Part shown: piece after piece, positions 16,655 through 25,547 of the stretch | Numbering within the stretch: position 1 is the first letter of the stretch | How the letters are laid out: every line of letters begins with the position of its first letter | Assembly (NCBI GenBank): GCA_963667855.2 | Contig: CAXXKI010000019.1 | Coordinates: 62,001-126,000 of the forward strand | Reading direction: 5' to 3' | DNA: 64,000 nucleotides | DNA from: G963667855 sp963667855 | Lineage (GTDB): Bacteria > Planctomycetota > Phycisphaerae > UBA1845 | Made by a program: the position numbers and the translations under genes | Notes under the pieces: model-generated | Databases searched by the model: none | Seen by the model: the letters and a program-made list of their open reading frames with translations, nothing else | What the model was told of the DNA's origin: nothing

Positions 16655-18076
16655 ATGTTAGATCATGCTTATCAACAGTGTATACACGCCGACTGCAACG
16701 CGACCTTCGACGTGTCGGAAGTTCTGGTTAGATGCCCCAAATGCGGGAACCTGCTGGACGTTCGTTACGACTGGAACCGGGTAGCCGTCCCCAAGTCGTT
16801 GAAAGACTTCAGCGAGCGGTGGAGTACGCCGGGCAGGTCGCTCGAAGCCCGGGCGAATTTCAGCGGCGTATGGCGTTTTCGGGAACTGCTCCCCTTCGCC
16901 GGGTTGGAAGACCTGGTAACAGTTGGCGAAGGGCGAACCATGCTGCAGCAGGCGGACCAGATAGCCGAGCGGTTGGGTTTTAACCGGGAACATCTTTTCC
17001 TGCAGTACGAAGGGTTCAATCCCACTGGAAGTTTCAAGGATAACGGCATGACCGCCGCTTCCACCCTCGCCCGCATGCTGGGTAAAAAACGGGTGGCCTG
17101 TGCTTCTACCGGTAATACCAGCGCCTCGATGGCGGTATTCGCCGCCCAGGCGGGTGACGCCGGTATTCCCATGCAGGCGATCGTTTTTATCGGTAAGGGG
17201 AAAATCGCTTACGGCAAACTCGCCCAGGCTCTCGATTTCGGAGCGCTTACCCTGCAGGTCGACGGCGACTTCGATGCATGTATGGCCAGGGCGGTGGAAT
17301 CGGCCGAAAAGCTCGGCATATACCTGATGAACTCGCTCAACCCCTTCCGCCTGGAAGGACAGAAGGCGATCATGTTCCGCGTCCTGGAAGGGCTCAATTG
17401 GGAAATTCCTGACTGGATTATCGTACCCGGCGGTAACCTGGGTAACAGCAGTTCCTTCGGCAAGGCATTCATGGAACTCAAGGAACTGGGCCTGGTCGAT
17501 AGAGTACCAAGAATCGCCATCATCAACGCTACCGGGGCAAACACCCTGTACGAAGTGTGGAACGAAAAGAATCTGCGCTGGAACGACGGGCGGTTTGACG
17601 ACAAAGCCATAAACGCTCACTTCAAAGAATTGGACGATGCGGGTCGCCGGGCAGTGACGCTTGCCAGCGCGATCGAGATAGGCCGACCGGTGAACCTGAG
17701 CAAGGCCCTTCGCACTCTGGATGTAATGGACGGCGTGGTCCGCCAGGTTTCCGACGAAGTGCTGCTGGAATACAAGGCGTTGATAGGCCAATGCGGTTTC
17801 GGCTGCGAGCCGGCCAGTGCCGCCTCTCTCGCCGGGGCCAAGATGTTGCTTGACGAAGGCGTAATTGGTAAAAACGAGCGTGTAGCGTGCGTGCTAACCG
17901 GGCATGCGTTGAAAGATCCCGATGTAACGGTGAAATACCACACCGGCTTGGATACGAAGAAGGCCACTCCGCCGCAGCCGGAAGAACCAACCGGCAAACT
18001 GGCGAACAGGCCGATCTCCGTGGCCGACGACTTCGAAGCCATCCGCCGGGTGATCGAGGAACATGCACGGACGTAA
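16655..18076 (+). CDS. thrC: Threonine synthase
   Basis: This PLP-dependent enzyme converts O-phosphohomoserine to threonine. The PLP lysine is Lys128 in GSFKDNGM; the phosphate-binding and core motifs ACASTGNTSAS and VPGGNLGN are present. The N-terminus has a CxxC pair (RCPKCGN) with two more Cys before it (CIHADC), a zinc-ribbon start seen in one subgroup of threonine synthases. At 473 aa the protein has an extra C-terminal tail of about 45 residues (KATPPQPEEPTG onward) beyond the catalytic core. Only a weak ribosome-binding site (GGAA) precedes the ATG. It is a single gene, with a GC-rich hairpin and T-run 25 bp after its stop. Confidence 0.92.
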   Translation: MLDHAYQQCIHADCNATFDVSEVLVRCPKCGNLLDVRYDWNRVAVPKSLKDFSERWSTPGRSLEARANFSGVWRFRELLPFAGLEDLVTVGEGRTMLQQADQIAERLGFNREHLFLQYEGFNPTGSFKDNGMTAASTLARMLGKKRVACASTGNTSASMAVFAAQAGDAGIPMQAIVFIGKGKIAYGKLAQALDFGALTLQVDGDFDACMARAVESAEKLGIYLMNSLNPFRLEGQKAIMFRVLEGLNWEIPDWIIVPGGNLGNSSSFGKAFMELKELGLVDRVPRIAIINATGANTLYEVWNEKNLRWNDGRFDDKAINAHFKELDDAGRRAVTLASAIEIGRPVNLSKALRTLDVMDGVVRQVSDEVLLEYKALIGQCGFGCEPASAASLAGAKMLLDEGVIGKNERVACVLTGHALKDPDVTVKYHTGLDTKKATPPQPEEPTGKLANRPISVADDFEAIRRVIEEHART

Positions 18077-18592
18077 AGTTTAAGGTTAAGGAATGACCGG
18101 GGACGCAGATGCGGTTTTAAAACCGCAACCTGCGTCCTTTTTTAATGCCGGTAAAAGAACGGTTCATCCGTCAAAAGCGTACACGAACTGGCAAAATGCA
18201 ACCCAAAGACAGACTATAGGAAAACACGGTAGAGCAGAAAATGGCAAAAACCGAGTCCGGCCGCCGGAGGCGGATGGACGGCATAAGCGTAGCCGCCGGT
18301 TTCAACCGGCGGGGAAGGTCGTGATCTTAAAATTAAGCCCGCCCGCTTCTGGCCCGCTTTGTCGGGGCAAAAGCGGGCGGCCGACATAGATTGTCGCATG
18401 CTCTAGATTGCCGAGTTTGGTTTTTCTGAGATTACGCAGATTCGCAAAAAAGTTAAGCAATCATCAAAATGCACGGTTTTCCTTTTTTCCGAGGGGCCGG
18501 TACAATCATGTTTTAACATGTCGTATTCATTGGGTTAAAACAACCCGTCAGCTTGATGATTAGTGAACGGCACCTTTCTGATGGGAGACGAT
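18077..18592. other. Non-coding: terminator hairpin and start of IS200-like copy B
   Basis: Contains the thrC-proximal hairpin at 18101-18143, about 110 bp with no recognised feature, and from about 18251 the outer part of the IS200-like element with a hairpin CCGCCGGTTTCAACCGGCGG at 18293-18312. No gene is supported. Confidence 0.5.
18101..18143 (+). terminator. Hairpin terminator behind thrC
   Basis: GGACGCAG and GCGGTTTT at 18101-18118 pair with AAAACCGCAACCTGCGTCC at 18119-18137 with a one-base bulge, and a run of six T follows. It has the same build as the REP-like hairpins of the window (a GGGGAC start and a T/A tract outside) but a different core sequence. Confidence 0.75.
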
Positions 18593-19268
18593 ATGGCTGA
18601 ATCGTACACATCTCCACATTATCATATAGTTTTTTCCACAAAGAACAGAGCGGAGTAAATTATACCTCCGATTCGCGATCAACTTTATAAGTATATTGGC
18701 GGAACAACAGGAAAAACAGGTGGTAAAGGAATTATGGTTGGAGGTATGCCAGATCATATTCACATGTTGGCTGGCGTACCGGCTTCTATTAGCTTGTCGG
18801 AATTCGTGCGAAAGATAAAGGCCGGTTCCTCCAAGTGGATTCATGAGAAGTTTTCTGATAAGCGGAATTTCTGCTGGCAACAGGGGTATAGTGCTTTTAC
18901 GGTAAGCAGGTCGAATATTGAGATAGTTCGGAGATATATTGAAAACCAGCAGGAACATCATGCGAAATACTCATTTGAAGATGAACTGAGAAAGTTGCTG
19001 ATGCGGCACGGTATCGAGTGTCCTGCAGTTCTTTGTCGTTGATGGAATTGCGAGGTTAGGTTTATAGCCAAGGTGGGTTTTAATTCGGATTCTGATGGGA
19101 TATTGTGTTTATTCCCCTCGTTGGTTTCGAGGGATATTGGCATATCGTTATGTCGGCCGCCCGCTAAAGGCGGGGCGGGCTTCGTGGAACTTGAATCCCT
19201 TCCGACCGCCGGTTACATCCGCTTCCAGCGGATTTCACCAGCGGCTACCATATTTTCCGCCTCTGGCT
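18251..19268. mobile_element. IS200-like element, copy B (uninterrupted)
   Basis: About 1018 bp homologous to copy A at 6948-9489 in inverted orientation. It carries the same Y1 transposase frame with the same internal stop. Inside it, AGCGGGCGGCCGACATA at 18372-18388 and its exact inverse at 19149-19165 form a 17-bp inverted repeat bracketing the gene, and further hairpins lie near the ends (18293-18312 and ATCCGCTTCCAGCGGAT around 19218-19234). This copy provides the empty site that defines the IS5-family insertion in copy A. Confidence 0.7.
18593..19042 (+). pseudogene. IS200-like Y1 transposase, interrupted by TAA at codon 22 (copy B)
   Basis: The ATG at 18593 opens a normal IS200-type N-terminus (YHIVFSTKNRAE), then TAA at 18656-18658 breaks the frame. 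The rest, to 19042, continues in frame with the HUH motif GMPDHIHML and the tyrosine helix region QQGYSAFTVSRSNIEIVRRY. Codon number and stop position equal those of copy A. Sense differences exist between the copies (for example SPHYH against SLQYH just before the stop), so the stop was present before they diverged. A shortened product from the ATG at 18734 is possible. Confidence 0.75.
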
Positions 19269-19725
19269 GACCATTCGACGGGCTTTGATTAATCGGGGTA
19301 AGTTTTGACACATGGGACATTGTTTTATGGATGGTCTCCGGTTTTGGAGTGGGGAAAAAAGTTCCCCTAAACGGTTGATCCTGCGTCTATTCTTGTATCC
19401 TGCAGAAGACGGAGCGAACTCAATTTCCCCCTTTTCGGTTCTGTCGTGTTCTCTCATAGATTCGTCTACAGCGGATTAACCGGTTATAAAATCCATCCAC
19501 AACCTACCGACTACAGGCAGAATATGCTTATGGCGTCTGCTATTCTCAAAACTGAGTCAACCTCATTCGGATGAGCAAAAAAAGGAACAAGAATGGATGT
19601 TGAGGTGACAATAAGGTAACAATTGCGGAGTATATTTCAGCAGATCGATCTTTAAGTTGAAAATCCTGTTAAGATACTACCTGAAGGCAACGGACTGACC
19701 GCTGCGAAAGGAGACTTTTAGCGAT
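19043..19725. other. Non-coding: end of IS200-like copy B and leader of the TPR gene
   Basis: To about 19268 this is the downstream end of copy B. The next 450 bp have no supported gene. An AAAGGAG sequence at about 19708-19714 precedes the ATG of the TPR protein at 19726. A short minus-strand frame around 19245-19457 has no support. Confidence 0.45.
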
Positions 19726-22203
19726 ATGTCACGTATACCGCAAATCTCACTTGCTTCTTTCTGCTTAATCATTTTATTCGGTTCCCCCTCCCTGGCGGAG
19801 TCACCATCGATTCTTCTGGAAAAGGCTATATACCAGGAGGAGACCGTCGGCGATTTGGATTCGGCGATAGAGATTTACCTGAAAGTAGTCGAACAGGATA
19901 ACAAAGCCGGGAAATGTGCCGCCCAGGCTTGTTACCGATTGGGTAAATGCTACCTGAAAAAGAACCAGCATGAGCTGGCTGTTGATGCATTCAAAAAGAT
20001 CATCGATCAATATCCAAATGACAAAACACTTATTGAACGGGCTAAAGAACAACTCGCCCTGTTGAACGGCCCCGCTGACTCCAGGGTCAGCAAACGCATG
20101 ATCAACCGTAAGGTAAGTGATTTTCCGGAAGAATCGGCTTCAACCTCTCCGGAAGCCACTGCCGCGGCTCAACTGCTGGCTAAGTCAAATGTAGATTTCG
20201 ACACTTTCAGGGAACAGAATCCATCCCCGGTTATTGATGAGAACAGTGAATATTTGCGACGCAAGTATGAGCGTTTCCAAAGAGCAGCTATAAATGCAGA
20301 AATAATAGAAGTTTTAACCTACAAGGAGGATCTGGCTTACGTTATTGCCTATCTACCTTTTACCAAGAACTCCGGGGAGGATCCCTACTGGGTTCGTTCG
20401 TTCGGGAAAATCGATCAACGATGGCGAAGTATAAAAGGAGGACCCTTTCCAAACCTGGAACAAGCCGAGCGGAACTTTGAAAACAACAAGGATCTGATAT
20501 GGGATGACTACCTGCTGTTTCGCGAAGTGGACAGATTGAACAGGAAAGATCCCAAGACCCTGACTCCTTACGAGGTTGCCACGCAGTACCTGCTGGAAAT
20601 CGACAAGGATACATTATTCCCGAAATTTGTTCAGCCGCCCAGAAAACTGGCCAGCGTTCACGCCAATGATAAAACCGCGATGGCCATCACATCTGAAGCG
20701 GACTGGTCTGAAGGCGGTCGCGCACCGCTGGTATTCTACCTGAAGCGTGACCACAATAAATGGGAATACGACAAGTCATTAAGGAAAACACCCTCGGATG
20801 CAGTGCAGATACAGTTGTATGAATTCCTCCGCCAGAATCCAGACACCATAGAGGTGCTTCCGGCCGATATCGATGAAACCCAACTATTATACAGGAAGTT
20901 CGCAGCCCTGGTACTGGGGGATGATCGGATAACCTTCCAGGGAAAAGAGGTGCAATGGGATGAATTGCCGAGCTTGCTCAAACAGCTTCCGGATAAACAA
21001 AGCACCGTCCTTGAAGTTGGAATCGCCGGCGAGGTTTCGGCCAAACGTCTCATGCAGGCCCTGGGATTAGCCGACAAGTACAACCTGGAATACGGCAGTT
21101 ACATCGGCGAGGCGAAACTCGGGACCATGGGCTCGCCAGCCCGGCAGATTACAGTCGCAGAACAGGCGGCATCTTCGTTTTCCGCATCGTTAAAGTTTAA
21201 ACTCGTAAATTTGGTGGAAAACTTTTTCGAGCGTAACTACCGCGATATTACCGCAAGGAAAACATTGGAATGGGGTGAACCCGAGATAGCAGCAACTGGA
21301 AACTACAGTATCGCGTATAAATACCTGGCCACTTTCTGGCACAAGGAAAAAATGATCGTCGAGCAGGTTTTCACGTTTTCCCCGGAGGGCAAATACATCT
21401 CGGCGAAAACGGTCAATAAAAAACCGGCCTGCAACACTGCATCTGACGAGGCGCTGGCGGTAGCCGAAACATTCGTTTCCGCTTTGCGGGCAAAAGATCT
21501 GGAACGCAGCTTAAGGTTGTTGAGTGAAGATTTCACGGGCAACAAATCCGATATAGGGCACATGTGCCAGTATTGGGATTTAAGTAATACTAACCTTGTC
21601 AAAATACTGACTACTGACGATATCACACGTGCCGCCTTCGGTACTGCAATATCCGCAATAGAACAGAAGCGATTTTTCCTCTACCTGGAATTAGTCAGGG
21701 ATAAAACCAACAACAAATTGTGGTCCATCAGGAACGTTGGCTCCATACAAGATAATAAAGGCGCGGACAGGAAGTGGGTAATCGATTACGTCGAGAATGT
21801 TCGACCGGGCGAATCCACGGAAAAATCAACTGCGACCGCAGAAGCGGTAACCGTCGGCGAAAATTTCGTTACCGCGCTGCGAAACAAGACTACTGACCTG
21901 GCACTGCAACTGCTGAGTGATGATTTCGACGGGACCAGATCTGAGATCCCACAATTCGCAATGCTTATGGATTTTTCAAAAACAGAACTGCTTGCCGCCC
22001 GCACCAAGGGAGGCATTACCCGGTTGGCATTCACACCGGCAACGATTATAGCTAACGGTAAACAGTTTTTTCTTACGATGGAACTGGCCCGGGAAAACGA
22101 TACGGCCGATTCCTGGCGGATAAGAAGCGCATCATTCTGCGAGGATGAAGACGCGGACGATCGAAAAACAGTTATAGGTTACGTAACCGAACTCGGCGAA
22201 TAA
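19726..22203 (+). CDS. Secreted TPR protein with tandem C-terminal repeats, 825 aa
   Basis: A signal peptide (SLASFCLIILFGSPSLAES) is followed by a TPR-like region at residues 30-110 with the planctomycete-type ETVGDLDSAIEIYLKV and ACYRLGKCYLKK helices. The middle part has no domain I know. The C-terminal 260 residues hold two copies of a roughly 110-residue unit: ALAVAETFVSALRAKDLERSLRLLSEDFTG and later AVTVGENFVTALRNKTTDLALQLLSDDFDG, each followed by a strand-rich half. The pattern resembles NTF2-like domains. It lies 43 bp upstream of a sensor kinase gene, so it is likely in one operon with a two-component system and may feed its periplasmic sensor. Confidence 0.72.
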   Translation: MSRIPQISLASFCLIILFGSPSLAESPSILLEKAIYQEETVGDLDSAIEIYLKVVEQDNKAGKCAAQACYRLGKCYLKKNQHELAVDAFKKIIDQYPNDKTLIERAKEQLALLNGPADSRVSKRMINRKVSDFPEESASTSPEATAAAQLLAKSNVDFDTFREQNPSPVIDENSEYLRRKYERFQRAAINAEIIEVLTYKEDLAYVIAYLPFTKNSGEDPYWVRSFGKIDQRWRSIKGGPFPNLEQAERNFENNKDLIWDDYLLFREVDRLNRKDPKTLTPYEVATQYLLEIDKDTLFPKFVQPPRKLASVHANDKTAMAITSEADWSEGGRAPLVFYLKRDHNKWEYDKSLRKTPSDAVQIQLYEFLRQNPDTIEVLPADIDETQLLYRKFAALVLGDDRITFQGKEVQWDELPSLLKQLPDKQSTVLEVGIAGEVSAKRLMQALGLADKYNLEYGSYIGEAKLGTMGSPARQITVAEQAASSFSASLKFKLVNLVENFFERNYRDITARKTLEWGEPEIAATGNYSIAYKYLATFWHKEKMIVEQVFTFSPEGKYISAKTVNKKPACNTASDEALAVAETFVSALRAKDLERSLRLLSEDFTGNKSDIGHMCQYWDLSNTNLVKILTTDDITRAAFGTAISAIEQKRFFLYLELVRDKTNNKLWSIRNVGSIQDNKGADRKWVIDYVENVRPGESTEKSTATAEAVTVGENFVTALRNKTTDLALQLLSDDFDGTRSEIPQFAMLMDFSKTELLAARTKGGITRLAFTPATIIANGKQFFLTMELARENDTADSWRIRSASFCEDEDADDRKTVIGYVTELGE

Positions 22204-22246
22204 CCGGAACCGATTAAACTTTCGTAATATACGTTTTGCGTAAACC

Positions 22247-24265
22247 ATGATACGGAGAAGAGCAACAACTAAACTGGCTCACGGGCAGCGGATGTGGCCC
22301 CTGCTGCTCACCCTGCTGACAATGGTCCTGGTACCCACCGTGTGCGTATTATGGTTCATGGGACAGGCGATACGTAACGAGCGATTAGCCATTCGCGAGA
22401 AGCTATCCGACGTTTATCGCCAGCAGTTGGAAAAGGTCCCTTCATTACTTAACGATCACCTGGCAATCCTGGCTCAAAAGCTCGATCAAGCAGTTGAAGA
22501 TTCATCGCCCGCACAGTGCTTTGCAAAAACGGTCAAAGCTGGAATCTGCGATTCAGTTTTGATCTTCGATCCATCCGGTAAACTGGCTTATCCCGTAACG
22601 AGCGGTTTGAAATCAATGGAGGACACACATTTTTCCCCCGACTGGCCGATCGCCGAAAGAGCGGAATTTCTTGAACTTGATTTTGAAAAAGCCGCTTACC
22701 TTTATGAGCAAATTGCAACTACTTCCGCCGATCCGGCATCGGCCGTCCGGGCCCTGCAGGCCCAGGCTCGATGCCTGGTCAAAACGAATGCGATTGAAGA
22801 AGCGCTGCACATCCTGACCAAAACACTGACTGAAAACGAGTACCGCCAGGTTCGAGACCAGCTTGGAAGATCCATATGCGCCGACGGTATGCTTCGAGCA
22901 CTGGAGATTTTACGGGAAACCGGATCTGCGGATTGCCAGGACGTGCAACGTACACTATACGAGATTACTTCAAACTACGAGGATTTCCTGTTACCGTCGA
23001 GGCAACGGGTTTTTCTAATGCAGCGGCTGATGGCGGTATCATCCGGGGAACTATCTTTCCCGACATTTCAAGCCGAGACCCTGGCGGCCACCTTTGCAGA
23101 CACTTTTGCCGGCGACCTGGCTATTGCCGTATTCCAGCCGGAACCTACACCAACCTCCAAGCAACCCGTAACTCAAAACCAATCAACGGCGAAGTTGCGT
23201 CGAACTCATTTACCGGGCATTTTGTCACTGCCGTCTGCCAACAGCAAAGCCGTAGCTCTTTTCCGCCAGGAGACGGTGACTAACCTGGCAAAACCATTAG
23301 TCAAGCAGCAGTTCAGTTCCGGCGATGTGCTCGTCGAGCTTGTTCCACCGTCGGAAATACTTATGCTGGATTCGCCATTGCTGACCATACAAGCCGGAAA
23401 GTCACTACCGGGCTGGCAACTAGCTTTGCACCTTGAAGGAAACAATCCTTTAGCAAACGCGGCTGACCAGCGGATAAGTTATTACCTGTGGATGGGGATT
23501 ACCGTAGTTATCATAATTGCCGCCCTTTCCCTGCTGGTTACCCGAATGGTCACCAGGCAAATGAAGTTGACCCGGTTGAAGAACGACCTGATAGCCACCG
23601 TATCGCACGAACTTAAAACTCCGCTGGCATCCATGCGGGCATTGGTGGAAACCCTGTTGGAAGGACGCTGCCGGAACGAACAGCAGCAAACAGAATACCT
23701 GGAGCTGGTGGCCCGCGAAAACCTTCGCCTGAGCAGGCTGATTGATAATTTCCTCACCTTCTCGCGAATGGAGCGGAACAAGCGGACGTTCGACCTTGTA
23801 AACGTTCGCCCGGCCGATGTCGCCCGGTCGGCTGTCGATTCCGTTCGCGAACGGTTTGAATCCGCCGGCTGCGCGTTTGAAGTTGAAATAGCCGACGATT
23901 TGCCGGTAATAGTCGGCGATCAGGACGCGCTGGTTACCGTGCTGCTGAATTTACTGGACAACGCCTGCAAATACTCGGAAGATGACAAGCATATACGACT
24001 TCGTGTTTTTGCGAATGGTCGTGACGTTAGCTTTGAAGTAAGTGATCGCGGGATCGGCATGCCACGGCGGGTGGTCAGGAGGATTTTCGACCGGTTTTAC
24101 CAGGCCGACCGGAAGCTGTCGCGGAAAGCCGGTGGCTGCGGGCTGGGATTAAGTATTACCAGGTTCCTCGTCGATGTTCACGGCGGGCGGATCGAGGTGG
24201 CCAGCCGCCCGGATGAGGGCAGCACGTTTACGGTTGTATTCCCTGCAGTCGGCAGTAATCATTGA
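22247..24265 (+). CDS. Membrane sensor histidine kinase, 672 aa
   Basis: A first membrane helix (residues about 18-40, LLLTLLTMVLVPTVCVLWF) and a second (about 411-433, MGITVVIIIAALSLLV) enclose a periplasmic domain of about 370 residues that includes a helical, TPR-like stretch (EKAAYLYEQIATTSADPASAVRAL). The kinase core follows: phosphoacceptor His454 in SHELKTPL, N box NLLDNACKYS near 566, DRGIGMP, FDRFYQAD, and the G2 box GCGLGLSI near 629. There is no HAMP domain visible. The response regulator gene begins 7 bp after the stop, so this is a cognate pair. Signal unknown; the secreted TPR protein just upstream is a candidate input. Confidence 0.9.
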   Translation: MIRRRATTKLAHGQRMWPLLLTLLTMVLVPTVCVLWFMGQAIRNERLAIREKLSDVYRQQLEKVPSLLNDHLAILAQKLDQAVEDSSPAQCFAKTVKAGICDSVLIFDPSGKLAYPVTSGLKSMEDTHFSPDWPIAERAEFLELDFEKAAYLYEQIATTSADPASAVRALQAQARCLVKTNAIEEALHILTKTLTENEYRQVRDQLGRSICADGMLRALEILRETGSADCQDVQRTLYEITSNYEDFLLPSRQRVFLMQRLMAVSSGELSFPTFQAETLAATFADTFAGDLAIAVFQPEPTPTSKQPVTQNQSTAKLRRTHLPGILSLPSANSKAVALFRQETVTNLAKPLVKQQFSSGDVLVELVPPSEILMLDSPLLTIQAGKSLPGWQLALHLEGNNPLANAADQRISYYLWMGITVVIIIAALSLLVTRMVTRQMKLTRLKNDLIATVSHELKTPLASMRALVETLLEGRCRNEQQQTEYLELVARENLRLSRLIDNFLTFSRMERNKRTFDLVNVRPADVARSAVDSVRERFESAGCAFEVEIADDLPVIVGDQDALVTVLLNLLDNACKYSEDDKHIRLRVFANGRDVSFEVSDRGIGMPRRVVRRIFDRFYQADRKLSRKAGGCGLGLSITRFLVDVHGGRIEVASRPDEGSTFTVVFPAVGSNH

Positions 24266-24272
24266 TTTTCTA

Positions 24273-24956
24273 ATGGCAACAGAAACTATCCTGGTAATAG
24301 AAGACGACCCCACCCTGCTCCGGGTGATTAAGGATAACCTGGAGTTCCAGGGATACGCTGTGCTAACGGCCAATGACGGTGAAGCGGGTCTTACCGCGGC
24401 TATGAATGGTCAAAGCAACCTGATCATCCTGGATATAATGCTTCCGAAAATCAACGGCTACGAGATTTGCCGCAGAGTCCGGAAGAAGGAAATCCACACT
24501 CCTATCATTATGCTGACGGCCAAGGGGCAGGAAGAGGACGTTGTACTCGGCTTGAACCTGGGTGCGGACGATTACGTTACCAAGCCGTTCGGAATAAAGG
24601 AACTGCTCGCCCGTATCGATGCCGTCCTCAGGCGCCGGCGGGTCGAAGACAGCACAGTGTACGAATTCGGCAACTGGGTACTGGATATTCCATCGCATCG
24701 ATTAAGCAATGGTGAAACACAAATAGAATTAACCCCAAAGGAGTTCAAACTGCTGTCGATCATGGTAAAGAGGGAGGGACGCGTACTCAGCCGCGACGAC
24801 ATTTTAGACGCGGTGTGGGGAAACGAAGTGTTCGTCACCTCCAGAAGCGTCGACCGCTGCATAAACACGCTTCGGCAGAAGATCGAAAAAGACCCGCACG
24901 ATCCAAAGTTCATCCAGACGGTTCGGGGAATCGGATATCGGTTCGAGCAGGCTTGA
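24273..24956 (+). CDS. OmpR/PhoB-type response regulator, 227 aa
   Basis: A receiver domain (residues 5-115) has the acidic pocket Glu10-Asp11-Asp12, phospho-acceptor Asp54 in IILDIMLP, Thr82 and Lys104 in VTKPFG. A winged-helix DNA-binding domain follows (ELTPKEFKLLSIM, VTSRSVDRCINTLRQKIE, IQTVRGIGYRF). The ATG at 24273 is chosen: it lies 7 bp behind the kinase stop and gives a normal receiver start. An in-frame upstream ATG at 24174 would overlap the kinase and add unlikely residues. It is the output half of the pair with the kinase at 22247-24265. Confidence 0.93.
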   Translation: MATETILVIEDDPTLLRVIKDNLEFQGYAVLTANDGEAGLTAAMNGQSNLIILDIMLPKINGYEICRRVRKKEIHTPIIMLTAKGQEEDVVLGLNLGADDYVTKPFGIKELLARIDAVLRRRRVEDSTVYEFGNWVLDIPSHRLSNGETQIELTPKEFKLLSIMVKREGRVLSRDDILDAVWGNEVFVTSRSVDRCINTLRQKIEKDPHDPKFIQTVRGIGYRFEQA

Positions 24957-25076
24957 TCGAGTGCATGACACAATCTCAAACGGAGACGCTACAGGGTCAT
25001 TATCTTGATTATTCCCAATACCTGGCTACGCCCCCGTTTCCCCTGTTTTTTCTGTTTGGAATCCACTTTTACATGC

Positions 25077-25106
25077 TTGACAAAATTGCCATCACGGATC
25101 TATTAT
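25077..25106 (+). promoter_or_regulatory. Sigma-70 promoter of the riboswitch-controlled operon
   Basis: A perfect -35 box TTGACA (25077-25082) and a near-perfect -10 box TATTAT (25101-25106) lie 18 bp apart. The predicted start site, about 25113, is only a few bases before the 5' end of the riboswitch. Confidence 0.75.
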
Positions 25107-25119
25107 AAAATCGCATTCG

Positions 25120-25422
25120 AAAGGTGCTGCGTGTGTAAAGTGTCTCTTTACATATGTAGTGAAAAGGGAAGTGAGGTAAATCACTACTCTGGTTGTGCTA
25201 GCCAACCGGAAGCCGTGATGAATCCTCCGCGGACGCGCCGCCGTGATGGGCGTTTTCGCAGAAGACTCGTGGTCGAGTCGCAACTGCGAAACAACTTCCC
25301 GCTTGATAGCCACTATTGGATCATCCACTGACCCAATGGGAAGGCGAGCGGGAATCAGCCCTAAGCCGGAAGACCTGCCTATCGGATATCACTGTGTGTT
25401 CTCGCGATTGGGACACGGTGGG
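25120..25422 (+). promoter_or_regulatory. Cobalamin (adenosylcobalamin-type) riboswitch
   Basis: Key conserved parts appear in the right order: GGGAA at 25166-25170 followed by the stem GTGA..TCAC and the GGTAAAT loop, then CCACTG at 25325-25330, GGGAAGGCG at 25338-25346, and the B12 box AAGCCGGAAGACCTGCC at 25363-25379. Behind it CACTGTGT (25390-25397) can pair with ACACGGTG (25413-25420), as expected for the regulatory hairpin whose loop contacts the core. Riboswitches of this class usually switch genes off when B12 is plentiful. The gene start is probably the control point: a CCCCG/CGGGG stem at 25514-25530 lies just before it. Confidence 0.85.
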
Positions 25423-25547
25423 TTCGATCTGTTTTCCTCCTGAGCAGCTTACTCCCTCCGATGTAACTCTCCCCACGAGAACGATTTACCGAATTTTTAC
25501 CAGGAGGAATTGTCCCCGCGCGAACCGGGGGTATGGAGCTCTCTCTC

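Larger units (their letters stand above)
24957..25547. other. Long leader region carrying promoter and cobalamin riboswitch
   Basis: 590 bp without a protein gene. It contains the promoter at 25077-25106, the cobalamin riboswitch from about 25120 and an expression platform to the start of the first PEP-CTERM gene. No terminator is obvious behind the response regulator gene. Confidence 0.7.

Noticed and set aside
16658..17791. Long open frame antisense to thrC
   Set aside because: Same reason: thrC motifs are intact on the plus strand.
19245..19457. Short minus-strand frame resembling an integrase end
   Set aside because: Too short, spans the edge of the IS200-like repeat and has no supporting motif.
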